Source: Planctomycetota bacterium (GTDB taxonomy: Bacteria > Planctomycetota > B15-G4). Taken from it: a stretch of 64,000 nucleotides of DNA. The first letter of the stretch is position 1. Every line of letters begins with the position of its first letter. The stretch covers positions 62,001 to 126,000 of the forward strand of contig JACKHP010000001.1 of the NCBI GenBank assembly GCA_020638905.1, written 5' to 3'. Of this stretch, positions 17,366-30,678 are shown in pieces. The translations under genes and the position numbers were made by a program. The notes below the pieces were generated by a model that had not been told where the DNA came from, did not search any database, and saw only the letters and a program-made list of their open reading frames with translations.

Positions 17366-18643
17366 TTGGCCAAGACGTCCGGCAAGCTCGGCTTCAACGC
17401 GACCTGGTCGATGGCCGTGGGCGGCATGGTCGGCGGCGGCATCTTCTCGACGCTCGGCGTGGTGATCGCGATCGCGGGCAGCTGGGCTTGGCTGAGCTTC
17501 CTCTCCGCGGGACTCATCGCGTTCGCGGCCGGCTACGCGTACTGCAAGCTCGCGGCGCACTTCGGCGAGGGCGGCGGCGCGTTCACCTTCCTGCGCGAGA
17601 TCGACGCGAAGGGCTTCGCGGGCAGCCTGAGCTGGGTGCTCGTCGTGGGCTACGTGCTCACGAACGCGGTCTACGCGTCGACCTTCGGGCAGTACCTGGG
17701 ACACGTCGCGGGACTCGGTCCGTGGTTCCCGCGTGCGGCGGCGGCGGCGATCCTGGTGGCGTTCGTGGCGCTCAACCTGCGCGGCGTGGGCGAGGCCGGC
17801 GGCGTCGAGGTGTTCCTCGTCTGGTTCAAGCTCGTCGCGCTGTGCGCGCTGGCCGGGTTTGGACTCGCCCACTGGGACACGCAGAGGCTCTCGCAGGGCG
17901 TGCCGGACGCGGGCGTCGGCGCGGCGCTCTTCGGCGCGGCCTCGGTCTTCATGGCCTACGAGGGCTTCCAGCTCCTCACGTACGACTACGACGACATCGA
18001 GGCGCCGGCCAGGACGCTGCCGCGCGCGGTGCTCTCGGCGATCGTGGTCGTGATCGGGGTCTACGTCGTCGTGGCCCTCGGCGTGCCGATGCTCGTGGGC
18101 GCCGACGGCGTCGTGCGCGACGCGGAGGTCTCGCTGGCCGTGGCCGGACAGGCGGCGGCCGGCACCACGGGCCTCGTGATCGTGACCATCGCCGCCGCGT
18201 TCTCCACCGGCTCGGCGATCAACTCGACGCTCTTCGCCACCGCGCGCCTTGTGCACGAGGTCGCCGAGGACGGCGAGCTGCCGGCGTTGCTCGAGCACGA
18301 GAACGCGTCCGGCATCCCCGATCGCGCGGTGCTCGCGCTGGGCGCGCTCTCGGCGCTGCTGGCCGTGGTGGGAGGGCTCACGTCCCTCGTCGAGGCCGCC
18401 AGCCTGGCGTTCCTCCTGACGTTCTGCGTCGTCTGCGGACTCGCCTTCCGCGAGCGCAGCGGCGCGCGCGCGATCACGGGCTTCGGCGCGGTCGCCGCAG
18501 CCGCCGCGGCGATCGGACTCGTCGTACGCCTCGCGCGCACCGATCCCGAAGCGCTCGTGTTCCTGGGCGTGCTCGTGCTCGTGGCCGTGTTCGGACGTCC
18601 GCTCATCCTGCGCCACGTGCGTGTCGACGGGCGGCGGCGATGA
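17366..18643 (+). CDS. APC superfamily amino acid permease
   Basis: 425 residues from TTG 17366, which has GGGGAG six bases upstream; a GTG at 17279 in frame would start before the predicted transcript. About twelve membrane spans are visible, beginning FNATWSMAVGGMVGGGIFST, the typical APC first helix with its unwound GxG centre. EGGGAFTFLREI follows in helix 3, then FMAYEGFQLLTYDYDDI in helix 6 and NSTLFATARLVHEVAEDGELP. The family transports amino acids or amines, usually with protons. The substrate cannot be told. It stands alone between cydB and convergent genes. Confidence 0.87.
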   Translation: MAKTSGKLGFNATWSMAVGGMVGGGIFSTLGVVIAIAGSWAWLSFLSAGLIAFAAGYAYCKLAAHFGEGGGAFTFLREIDAKGFAGSLSWVLVVGYVLTNAVYASTFGQYLGHVAGLGPWFPRAAAAAILVAFVALNLRGVGEAGGVEVFLVWFKLVALCALAGFGLAHWDTQRLSQGVPDAGVGAALFGAASVFMAYEGFQLLTYDYDDIEAPARTLPRAVLSAIVVVIGVYVVVALGVPMLVGADGVVRDAEVSLAVAGQAAAGTTGLVIVTIAAAFSTGSAINSTLFATARLVHEVAEDGELPALLEHENASGIPDRAVLALGALSALLAVVGGLTSLVEAASLAFLLTFCVVCGLAFRERSGARAITGFGAVAAAAAAIGLVVRLARTDPEALVFLGVLVLVAVFGRPLILRHVRVDGRRR

Positions 18644-18730
18644 GCGCCGTGTTGCCGCTCGACCTCGCGCGGGAGCGTCCCGGTCGCTGAGCGCTCGCGG
18701 CGCGTCCGTCGAGACGGGGTCGCGGCGCTC

Positions 18731-19138
18731 CTACCCGTCGTCGTCGATCTCGATGCCGCCGCCCTCGTACTCGTCCCACTCGGCGACGTAGCGCTCGCCG
18801 GCCTCGAGCCGGGCCTCGACCTCGCCGTGCTTGCCGTAGCGGTCGCCGAACTTCTCGGGCACGTCGAGGATGCTCGAGAAGGTGTCCTCGAGTTCGAAGG
18901 TGTACACGCCGGGCAGGGCGCGCACGCTGCCGTTGACGTGGATCCACCGTCCGTCACGCAGCGAGTCGGAACGCACCCGGTCGATCTGCGTCCCGGGACC
19001 CGCTCGCACGACGGCCACCTCGGAGTCGTCGCGCGGGGGACCCTCGAAGAGCTGGGTCGTGCAGGCACTCGCAGGCAGGCAGGCGAGCGCGATCACGAGG
19101 AGACGCTGCCGGGCGGGCACGGCGAGGGAACGGGACAT
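18731..19138 (-). CDS. Small exported lipoprotein
   Basis: 135 residues. The N-terminus has a basic start, a hydrophobic run (LLVIALACLPASAC) and Cys26 in a plausible lipobox. The mature part contains SEVAVVRAGPGTQIDRVRSD, RWIHVNGSVRALPGVYTFEL and ends in an acidic tail (GGGIEIDDDG). No family is recognised. It is convergent with the permease gene. The call as a lipoprotein is inferred from the signal only. Confidence 0.65.
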   Translation of the reverse strand: MSRSLAVPARQRLLVIALACLPASACTTQLFEGPPRDDSEVAVVRAGPGTQIDRVRSDSLRDGRWIHVNGSVRALPGVYTFELEDTFSSILDVPEKFGDRYGKHGEVEARLEAGERYVAEWDEYEGGGIEIDDDG

Positions 19139-19368
19139 GTCTGGCCTCCTTTGATCCCGGGCCGGCCGACCCGGCGCGCGACGTCGAGCAACACGCAGTG
19201 CGGCGACGATTCCCGAAACCGGGATCCCGCGTGCGCGCGATGCGCCGGATGCGGGCCGCCCGGGGGCCGGCCCGCGGATTCTCCGTTTCGGAATCTCCGT
19301 CCGGCTTGCGTGGTGGGCGGTGGGGCGCGCCAGGGGGCGCGTCCGTTCGCCACCAGAGGAGACCCACC

Positions 19369-21195
19369 GTGTTCCGTTCCCACGCCATGCCCGTCGCTCT
19401 CGCCCTGGGCCTGCTGGCCGCGCCTCCCGCGACCGCCCAGGACCCCGGCTCCCTGAGCCTCGATCTGCCCCTGTTCGCCAGCAAGGACAAGAAGGGCACC
19501 ATCTCCTACAAGCCGCTCAAGGTGAGCAAGGGCGGCGCCACGGTCACCGTGCGCTTCTACGACGGCCCGCCCGACGGCAGCGCGCCGATCCACGAGAGCG
19601 AGGTGGTCATCACGGCCAAGGCGCCCGACGCGCCCTTCGCGGCCGGCGACCAGCCCCAGTCCGACAAGGTGTCCGGCATGGCGCACCTCGTGATCAGCGA
19701 CCTGCCCGCCGACCTGCTCACCAAGGACGTCTGGGTCACCACCCAGGTCTCGGTGGCCAAGGGCAAGAAGGTGCTCGACTACGCCGAGAGCCCGGCGCGT
19801 CCGTTGGGTCTGTCCGGCATCACCGAGGGCCGCGACCTGAACCCGCGCTCGATCACGCTGACCGACGCAGACGGGCTCATGTTCGCGAACGGTGCGAGTG
19901 CGGGCGCCGTGCTCACCAGCGACGCGAACGGCCAGGCGAGCTGGCAGCAGCTCATGACCGACGGCGTGGCCGACGGCGCGGTGACGAGCGACAAGATCGC
20001 CTTCCGCACGATCCTCGGCGTGGACATCGCGGAGGGGGCCATCGGACACGTCGAGCTGGCGACGAACTCCGTGCGCGCCGAGGAGATCCAGGATGGATCC
20101 GTGACCGGTCCCAAGCTGGCGCCCGACGCCGTCGACAGCGGCAAGATCGCCGACCGTTCGATCACGTTCATCGACATCGCCGAGGGTGCCGTGGGCCAGT
20201 TCGAGCTGGGCGCCGACTCCGTCGCCACGGCCGAGCTGACCGACCTCGCGGTGACGAACGCCAAGCTGGCGTTCAACGCCGTGGACGGGACCAAGATCCT
20301 GGATGGCTCGATCTCGTCCCAGGATCTCGGTACGGACTCGGTGGGTGCGAGCGAGATCGCGGCCAACGCCGTGGGGTCGAGCGAGGTGGCAGACAACTCG
20401 CTCACGGCGAACGACCTGGCGAGCGGTTCGGTGGGCTACTCCGAGCTGCAGTTCGACTGCATCACGGCCTCGCTCATCGACCCCTCGCCCGTCCACTGGG
20501 GGTTCAACGTCGGCAGTGGCTACAGCAACGTCGACTACCGCTTCGAGGCCGTGGAACAGGGCAGCAACCCCCACGGCCTCATGATCGAGCACTCCCCGAG
20601 CTACTCCGGCAGCTTCGTGCTCTCGACGTTCGAGTCCAACGGCGATCACAACTTCTGGGTCGATTCGAACGGCAACGTCTTCGCCGACGGGGCCTTCTCC
20701 GGGGGGCAGGGCTTCGCCCAGCTCATCGAGAGCACGGAGGACCAACACGTGCTCGGCGACGTGCTGGTCATCGACCCGTCCAATCCGCGTGCGGTGCGAC
20801 GGGCGCAGGGCGCGCGGTCCACGCTCGTCGCCGGTGTCTACGCCGAGCACGCGGGCTTCCTGGCGTCGAGTCGGGAGTTCGACCGGGTCGTGGAGACCGG
20901 TGAGCCCGCGTACGACGCCGACGGGGTGCCGGCGAGTCGGCGGTCCGAGCCGCTGAGCCTCCAGGACATGCGCGACCTCTACGGCGAGGTGCCCGTCGCC
21001 ACGAGCGGGATCGTCGAGGTGCGGGTCTCCGCCGAGAACGGCGCGATCCTGCCCGGCGACCTGCTCGTCACGGCCTGGACGCCCGGCCATGCCATGCGCG
21101 ATCCGAGCCCGGCGGTCGGCACGGTTCTCGGCAAGGCGCTGGGTGAGCTGCACGTCGGCACGGGGATCATGCAGGTCCTGATCACGCTCGACTGA
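19369..21195 (+). CDS. Secreted repeat protein with tail-fibre-like central region
   Basis: 608 residues from GTG 19369, preceded by AGAGGAG; an upstream ATG would add 57 residues ahead of the signal peptide. A signal peptide ends near ATAQDP. Residues about 200-360 are built of degenerate short repeats such as DIAEGAIG, ELATNSV, EEIQDGSV, SGKIADRSI and SEIAANAVGS, a pattern seen in tail-fibre and adhesin stalks. The C-terminal about 110 residues (VRVSAENGAILPGDLLVTA, then PAVGTVLGKALGELHVGTG) form a domain common in secreted environmental proteins. A surface or structural role is likely. A strong terminator follows. Confidence 0.75.
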   Translation: MFRSHAMPVALALGLLAAPPATAQDPGSLSLDLPLFASKDKKGTISYKPLKVSKGGATVTVRFYDGPPDGSAPIHESEVVITAKAPDAPFAAGDQPQSDKVSGMAHLVISDLPADLLTKDVWVTTQVSVAKGKKVLDYAESPARPLGLSGITEGRDLNPRSITLTDADGLMFANGASAGAVLTSDANGQASWQQLMTDGVADGAVTSDKIAFRTILGVDIAEGAIGHVELATNSVRAEEIQDGSVTGPKLAPDAVDSGKIADRSITFIDIAEGAVGQFELGADSVATAELTDLAVTNAKLAFNAVDGTKILDGSISSQDLGTDSVGASEIAANAVGSSEVADNSLTANDLASGSVGYSELQFDCITASLIDPSPVHWGFNVGSGYSNVDYRFEAVEQGSNPHGLMIEHSPSYSGSFVLSTFESNGDHNFWVDSNGNVFADGAFSGGQGFAQLIESTEDQHVLGDVLVIDPSNPRAVRRAQGARSTLVAGVYAEHAGFLASSREFDRVVETGEPAYDADGVPASRRSEPLSLQDMRDLYGEVPVATSGIVEVRVSAENGAILPGDLLVTAWTPGHAMRDPSPAVGTVLGKALGELHVGTGIMQVLITLD

Positions 21196-21246
21196 GGGAC
21201 GCGTCGAGCCGCATCGCGCAAGGACATGGAGCGCGTCGCGCTTCGT

Positions 21247-21283
21247 GCGGCCCCCGGGGGATGGCGACCCCCGGGGCCGCTTT
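21247..21283 (+). terminator. Strong GC hairpin terminator
   Basis: GCGGCCCC plus CGGGGG and the matching CCCCCGGGGCCGC form a stem of about 13 bp around ATGGCGA, followed by TTTG. It lies between the convergent repeat protein and kinase genes and may serve both strands. Confidence 0.7.
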
Positions 21284-21366
21284 GCGTCCGGGAGCGCGGT
21301 CGTCCCGGTCCGCGTCACGCGCACGTGCCGGTGTGCTCCGGTGTCCTGCGCGCGCCGCTCCGATGC

Positions 21367-24800
<3,434 letters not shown>

Positions 24801-24804
<4 letters not shown>

Positions 24805-25340
24805 CGCGCGATCCGGTCGCGCAGCCAGGCGCGGGCCGCGCGCCAGTCGTTGCTCACCGTGCGCGCGGTCACGCCCAGCACCTCGGCGGTCTCGTCCAGG
24901 GTGAGGCCGCCCAGGAAGCGCAGCTCGACGACCTTGGCGAAGCGTTCGCTCACGTCGGACAGCTCGCGCAGGGCGTCGTCGAGCTCGACCAGGTCGAGTT
25001 CGCGGTCGGCGCCGTCGGACAGGCCCTGCAGCGTGACGCGCACGTGGTTGCCGCCGCGCTTGCCGGCCCGTCGCGCGCGGGCGTGGTCGATCAGGATCTG
25101 CCGCATGGCCCGGGCGGCCGTGCTCAGGAAGTGCGCGCGATCGGCCCAGTGCGCGCTGCGCTGGGCCAGCCTGGCGTAGGCTTCGTGCACGAGCGCGGTG
25201 GGCTGCAGCGTGGCGTGCCGCCCGCCGGCACCCAGCATGCCCGCCGCCCGGCGCTTCAGGTCGTCGTAGACCAGCGCCAGCAACTCGTCCGTGTCGTCGC
25301 GGCCGCGCGGTGCGGGCTGGGCGTCGTCGGTCGTGGACAT
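24801..25340 (-). CDS. ECF-family RNA polymerase sigma factor
   Basis: 179 residues. Region 2 contains VYDDLKRRAAGML and LQPTALVHEAYARLA, followed by ADRAHFLSTAARAMRQILIDHARARRA. Region 4 contains VELRFLGGLTLDETAEVLGV and TARTVSNDWRAARAWLRDRI. The QPTALVHEAY/ILIDHARARRA wording is characteristic of the TIGR02999 (planctomycete-expanded) ECF group. It is co-transcribed with the kinase, which probably controls its activity by phosphorylation. A TAGACT element lies 40 nt upstream. No separate anti-sigma gene is present. Confidence 0.93.
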
Positions 25341-25379
25341 GCGGTCGGTCGCGCCTCGGGCAGGGCTCGGGTCAGGTCG

Positions 25380-25385
25380 AGTCTA
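25380..25385 (-). promoter_or_regulatory. Candidate -10 element of the sigma-kinase operon
   Basis: Minus-strand TAGACT lies about 40 nt upstream of the sigma factor ATG. The same hexamer occurs upstream of the gene at 51362. Confidence 0.35.
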
Positions 25386-25646
25386 CACCGACCGGAAGCC
25401 GGCACCCGGCGGCTGGACGGCGAGCGGCGGGCCGCCGCACGGCGAGAACTCCGGTCTCGGCGCGCGATCGACTCGTCGCGATGTCGACGACGACCGCCTC
25501 GCCGGGGGCCGGCGACCGGCTCCTGCCGCCGTGCACACGAGCGCAGCGCGCAACCTCGCGTCAGCCGGCTGCTACGGATGTCCCGCGCGCGAGTCTCGGC
25601 GCATGATGGACTCGTGCGGTCATCGGTCTCCTCGCGAGGCAACTCG

Positions 25647-26351
25647 ATGCGTTCGTCCGGCAGGCTCGGTTCCGCGGTGGGCGCCTGTGTGCTGGCCGTC
25701 GTCTGCCTGCTCGCCTGCGCGTGCGGTGACGCGCAGGACGACAGTCGCGTCGCACGTGACGCGCAGGAGTCGCACGACGCGTCGACGCCGACGGCGCACA
25801 CCGATCCGTGGCCGGTGGACGCGGTCCCTCCGTCACCGCTCCTGGATGCCAAGGGGCGCTGCGAGGTCTGCCACGGTTCGGGACGTCCGCCGGAGTGGGC
25901 CTTCGCGAGCGACGACATCGAGGCGATCACCGTCAAGCGGGGCGTGGGCTACGGATTCGGCGACCCGGGGGCTCGGGCGGACACGCGCCTGTCTCTCGAT
26001 GGTTGCGAACGCACGTGGGACGTCGACAACGACTTCACGCGCGCGATGGGCTGGCTGCCGGCAACGATGTCCGGACACCAGGTCGCGCCGCGTGACGCCG
26101 TGGTGTTCGACGCCGCGACGCGCGCCGTCGCAGCCACGGGGCTCTTCCGCCACGACGGCGAGGCCGCCACGTCGGACTGCGACCCGCACGGCGAGGTCTG
26201 GGCGATCGCCATCGAGCGACGCGGGCGCGCGCCATGCATGGTCACGTCGATGTGCGGGCCGGGCGACGACGACCACCCGACGTTCCTCGCGCTCGTCGAC
26301 GAGCTGCTGCGTCTCGAGGCGCGCCTCGCGTGGGAGGACGCGCCGCGCTGA
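25647..26351 (+). CDS. Exported lipoprotein of unknown function
   Basis: 234 residues from ATG 25647. A long hydrophobic signal (VGACVLAVVCLLACACGD) ends in Cys residues suited to lipid attachment. After a charged linker, CEVCHGSGRPPEW appears near residue 70; it fits both a single CxxCH haem motif and a CxxCxGxG zinc motif, and neither reading is proven. The rest contains DGCERTWDVDNDFTRAMGW and EVWAIAIERRGRAPCMVTSMCG. Several Cys pairs suggest disulphides. It is followed 102 nt later by another exported gene. Confidence 0.6.
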   Translation: MRSSGRLGSAVGACVLAVVCLLACACGDAQDDSRVARDAQESHDASTPTAHTDPWPVDAVPPSPLLDAKGRCEVCHGSGRPPEWAFASDDIEAITVKRGVGYGFGDPGARADTRLSLDGCERTWDVDNDFTRAMGWLPATMSGHQVAPRDAVVFDAATRAVAATGLFRHDGEAATSDCDPHGEVWAIAIERRGRAPCMVTSMCGPGDDDHPTFLALVDELLRLEARLAWEDAPR

Positions 26352-26453
26352 AGGAGCCGCGGCCGCGTCGTACCGCCGGAAGCGACCTCCATCGAGTCCG
26401 CAACCCCCGACCGTCGCCGCGGTTCGAGCGACGCCCTTGCCGGGAGGAGCGGG

Positions 26454-27626
26454 ATGTCGCACCCCATCACTGGAAGCCGGACCGCGCTCGTGCTCGTCAC
26501 GGTGCTGCTCGTCGCGTGGTGCCCGTCCGTCGCGCGGGCGGGGGACGGTGAGGTGTCCGCGGTGCGGCCCGGCGCCGACCTCGCGGCCGCGTCCGCCGAG
26601 CTCGAGGAGCTCACCGCGATGCTCGACGCCTGGACCTCGCGCGACGGCTGGCCGTTCTTCGAGCGCGACAGCCTGCTGGCGTATGCCGTGCTGCCGGACG
26701 ACCCGTGTCCTGCGATCTCGTCGCGCCTCGCGCTCTTCGCCACTCGCTTCGGTGTGTCGTACCGCGACATGCCTGGTTTCGACGTCCTCGCGGCCCTCGC
26801 CGTCGGCATCGAAGCGCGGCTGCTCGCCGCCCGCTCCGAGGCGGGAGCCGGGGAGGAGAGCGCGCTCGACGAGAGCTGGTGCTACCCCGGCTGGCTCGGC
26901 GTGCGTGCCCTGCTGCTCGAGCTGTCGGGACGCATCGACGACGCACACGCGCTCCTCTTCGGTGACGGTCCGCGCTGGTGGACATGCTGCTGCCCGTACC
27001 ACGAGTGGGAGGGCTTGTTCGCCGTCACGCGGGCGCGTGCCGACTTCCTCGATCGGACCGGTGAGCGCGAGCAGGCGCTGCTCTGGGCGCACGCGACGTA
27101 CTTCTATCACGCGATCGACCTCATCGGACCGGAGATGGGACATCCGCGCGCAGCGCTCGATCTCTTCCTCGCGCGCTACGCCGAACTGCTCGCGGACGCC
27201 GGCGAGACCGACGCCGCGCGGCGCGTGGTCGCCGAACTGCGTCGCGACCACGCGGGCTCGCTCGGGCTGGCCATCGCGAGCCCGCCGCCGCCGTGGCCCG
27301 GGCCGCCGTTCCTCGTCGAGCGTGACGTCGCGCTGGTCGACGATCCGTCGGGACCGGCGATCCTGGGCATCGACCTGAGGAAGTCCGGGTCGGGCCCACA
27401 TGGCTGGAACGGCACGGCCCTCCTCGCCGGCAAGGAGGACGACGGTGCGCACTGGCGGCTGCTCGGAGGCATCGTGAGCACCGACCCCGAGAACGAGCAG
27501 GGCTGGGACGGACCCTGCTATGCCGACTACGTCGTCGTGGGCCCGGACGATCCGCGAGTCGCGACGTTCCTCGCGCGGGCGAAGGCCGAGCAGCGTGCGC
27601 GTGACGCGAGGACGCGGGGCCACTGA
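26454..27626 (+). CDS. Exported helical-repeat protein, unknown function
   Basis: 390 residues. A GGGAGGAGC ribosome-binding site precedes the ATG. The signal peptide is about residues 1-29, ending SVARAG. The centre has alternating helices (WLGVRALLLELSGRIDDAHALL, then YAELLADAGETDAARRVVAEL) resembling TPR-like pairs, and includes the odd cysteine cluster WWTCCCPYHEW. A beta-rich C-terminal part follows. I do not recognise the family. Confidence 0.65.
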   Translation: MSHPITGSRTALVLVTVLLVAWCPSVARAGDGEVSAVRPGADLAAASAELEELTAMLDAWTSRDGWPFFERDSLLAYAVLPDDPCPAISSRLALFATRFGVSYRDMPGFDVLAALAVGIEARLLAARSEAGAGEESALDESWCYPGWLGVRALLLELSGRIDDAHALLFGDGPRWWTCCCPYHEWEGLFAVTRARADFLDRTGEREQALLWAHATYFYHAIDLIGPEMGHPRAALDLFLARYAELLADAGETDAARRVVAELRRDHAGSLGLAIASPPPPWPGPPFLVERDVALVDDPSGPAILGIDLRKSGSGPHGWNGTALLAGKEDDGAHWRLLGGIVSTDPENEQGWDGPCYADYVVVGPDDPRVATFLARAKAEQRARDARTRGH

Positions 27627-27697
27627 AGGCCCGGGGGAGTGGCGCTGAGTCGTCCGCGCGAGCGGGTCCTCGGCGGTCGCCTTCGCCGAACGCGAAC

Positions 27698-27735
27698 ACG
27701 GCGCGCCCCCGGGGTGCGACCCGGGAGCGCGCCGT
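27698..27735. terminator. Bidirectional hairpin terminator
   Basis: ACGGCGCGCCCCCGG (27698-27712) pairs with CCGGGAGCGCGCCGT (27721-27735), with one mismatch and an 8-base loop. It separates two convergent genes and probably ends both transcripts. Confidence 0.65.
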
Positions 27736-27787
27736 CTTGCGAGTCATGCGTCCGGCGCGCGCGCCGGACGTCCGGATGTCTGCTCGA

Positions 27788-30545
27788 TCAGCCTCGCGTC
27801 TCGACGGCGGCCATCGCAGGCTCGCGTCCGTCCGCCGGCTCGCGCTCGCGTTCGTCCTCGCCGATCGGCGCGTAGCTCCAGCCGGTCTTGAGGCCGATGG
27901 CGAAGTACATGAGCGCGGCCACGCCCACGAGGAAGATCGAGTCGCCGATCATGCGCATCCAGCGCAGGGTCTCGATCACGGGCTGCTGCAGGAAGTCGGC
28001 CGAGCGCGCGTACCACAGGCCGTGCTCGACGCTGGCCCAGGTCTGCGCGAGTCCGACGGGCAGCAGGCTGAGCAGGACCATCAGCGCGAGGCCGATGTTC
28101 ATGGCCCAGAAGGCGAGCGAGATCGCGCCGTTGCGCCACGGACGGGTGCCGGTGAGCGTGCGCAGGATGACGAGCATGAGTCCCAGCGAGAGCAGGCCGT
28201 AGACGCCGAAGAGCGCGGTGTGTCCGTGGACGGGCGTCGTGTTGAGTCCCTGCATGTAGTAGAGCGCGATGGGCGGGTTGATCAGGAAGCCGAACAGGCC
28301 GGCGCCGACGAGGTTCCAGAAGGTCACGCCGACGAAGAACCGGATCGGCCAGCGGTAGCGGGACATCCAGTCGGCGCGCTTCTCCATGCGCAGGGTGTCG
28401 AGCGCTTCCTTGCCGAGCAGCACGAGCGGGACGACCTCGAGCGCGCTGAACGTGGCGCCGATGGCCGTGATCGACATGGGCGTGCCGGCGAAGTAGATGT
28501 GGTGGAAGGTCCCCGGGATGCCGGCCACGAGGAAGATCGTGGTCGACGCGATGAACGCGCGCGTCGCGCTGGCGGCCTTGACGAGGCCGAGCGTGGTGAA
28601 CAGGAACGCGATCGCGCCGGTGGCGAAGACCTCGAAGAAGCCCTCGACCCACAGGTGCACGACCCACCAGCGCCAGTACTCGGCCACGGTCAGGTGCGTG
28701 CGCGCGCCGTACATGAGTCCCGCGCCGTAGAACAGGCCGATGGCCACGGTCGAGGCGCTGAACAGGCCGACCATCTGGCGGTTCGCGCGGCCCTTGCGCA
28801 GCGCGGGGGCGATGGCGCGCAGCATCAGGAACAGCCACAGCATGAGTCCGACGTAGAGCGCGATCTGCCAGGCGCGCCCCAGGTCGACGTACTCGTAGCC
28901 CTGGTGCCCGAACCAGAAGCCGGCGTCGAGGCCGAGCTTCTGCTCGATGCTGAACCACTCGCCGGCGAGCGAGCCGGTGACGACCAGCAGCAGCGCGCCG
29001 AAGAGCACGTTCACGCCGAGACGTTGTCCCTTCGGTTCTTCGCCGCCGATGACCGGCGCGAGGAACAGGCCGGTGGCGAGGAACGCGGTGGCGATCCAGA
29101 AGATGCCGGTCTGCACGTGCCAGGTGCGCGTCACGGCGTACGGCAGCACCTTGCTGAGCGGGATGCCGAAGAAGCCGTCGCCCTCGACGGTGTAGTGCGC
29201 GGTCACCGCGCCCAGCAGCACCTGCACGCAGAAGAGCGCCAGCGCCACGGCCACGTTTGCCCGCGCATCGACGGCGTGAGCTGCAGCTTGCCGAGCGGGT
29301 CGCGCTCGGGGACGACGCGGCGCGTCGTCCTGCCGGCGGACGCCTGCCACCAGACGAGCAGGCCGACGCCGGCCAGCAGCACGACGATCGAGATCACCGA
29401 CCAGAAGACGCCGCAGGCGCCTGTCCGACGGCGTGACGCGGTGGAAACGCAGCTGCGCCTGCGAGCGGGTCGCGCTCTACCACGAGGTACTTGCGCGAGG
29501 GACGCGCTCATCGGCGACGTGCGCGTGGCTGCGGCTGCGCGTGCTCGTCGAGCAGGTCGCGCACTTGCTCACGGCAGACGGGACCTGCCAACGTGCAGCG
29601 CATCGCACCATCGACCTTGCCGAGCAGGCACGCGCCTCGACGCCGACGGCTCGCCCAGAACGCCAAGCAGTAGCCGACGCCCCGGCCTGCGGGCACGACG
29701 AACTGACATCCGGCTGCTGTTCGTGATCACGAAGCAACGGATCCGACCAGAAGACGGCGGCGCTCGCGGCGGTGGGCTCGTCGAGTGGAAACTGCCCGTT
29801 GACCTGCCGGGGCGGCTCGGAGCAACGCCTCGTGCGAGCCGGTGTGTTCTGCGATGTATCGGCTGAGTGTGACGGCGACACCTCGCGCCCAGCTCGTCAG
29901 CTGAACAGCCTGACGCTCATCGCCTGACAGGAGCACGCTCGGTGACGCAGGCCCAGCTCGTCAGAAGAAGAAGTCCATCAGCGCGTCGAGGCGCGCGGGA
30001 TCGGTGATCGCGTCGTCCTGGAGCGCGTACGACTCGCGCAGCGAGGCGAGCGACTCGTCTCCGCCGAAGAGCGCGCGGTAGTGCGCGCCGACCTCGGCCA
30101 CGGCGGCGGCGCGCGCATCGCTGATGACGAGCGTTCCGCTGTCGGCGTCGTAGCGGTTCGTGCGCAGCTCGGCGCGCAGGCGTCCCTGGAGGCCGGCCTG
30201 GTCCTCGGCGTCGAGGTCGACCCACTGCATGCCGTGCTCGGCCAGCGCCCAGGTGTCGAGCAGCGCCATCGCCTCGCGGTGCAGCCAGTCGGCCGACCAG
30301 TCGGGGGCCTGGTACGCGCCGTGTCCCCAGATCGAGCCGAGCTGCTGGCCGCCCAGGCTCTGCCAGGCCTGCTGGCCGTCGAGGATCGAGTCGCGCGTGG
30401 CGAGCAGCTCGCCGCTCGCGGTGACGACGCGCTCGGGCAGCGGCGGCGCCTGGCGGTACACCTCGTGTCCGAAGAAGCCGAGGATCGTGAAGGCACCGGC
30501 CACGCAGAGCACGAGGGCGGTCCAGAGTCGCTTGTTGCTGGTCAT
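27788..30545 (-). pseudogene. norB: Quinol-dependent nitric oxide reductase (qNor), frameshifted and internally scrambled
   Basis: The intact N-terminal piece (29961-30545, 194 residues from ATG 30545) has the first membrane helix and the qNor quinol-side domain (SILDGQQAWQSLGGQQLGS, WGHGAYQAPDWSADWLHRE). It ends MDFFF followed by a stop; adding one G would restore the expected WTSWACVTER. The large catalytic piece resumes at about 29275 (NVAVALALFCVQVLLGAVTA) and runs to 27788. It carries EYWRWWVVHLWVEGFFEVFA, TFHHIYFAGTP and PVHGHTALFG, which hold the haem and FeB histidines. Between the two, 29280-29960 holds parts of the linking region in several frames and in duplicate. The gene would reduce NO to N2O. 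It is either a pseudogene or an assembly-damaged gene. Confidence 0.75.
29269..29964. repeat. Scrambled duplicated segment inside qNor
   Basis: Direct repeats mark repeated pieces of the gene: CCGACCAGAAGACG at 29397-29410 and 29743-29756, CGAGCGGGTCGCGCTC at 29292-29307 and 29462-29477, GACGGCGTGA at 29269-29278 and 29427-29436, and GCCCAGCTCGTCAG at 29887-29900 and 29951-29964. Spacings differ between pairs, so it is not a simple tandem duplication. No transposase is present. Confidence 0.65.
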
Positions 30546-30678
30546 GACTGGTCAGACGTCCGACTTGGGGTGCGATCGAAGGAAGGAAAGGGACGCGCGT
30601 CCATCGGCGCGGCGGGTGTGACGTGCGCGTTGTGCGACCGGGGTGCGGAGCACACGGGCCGCGCGCGAGGTGCGTCGC

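Noticed and set aside
29411..29742. Insertion sequence inside qNor
   Set aside because: No transposase frame or terminal inverted repeats; the direct repeats are copies of the gene itself.
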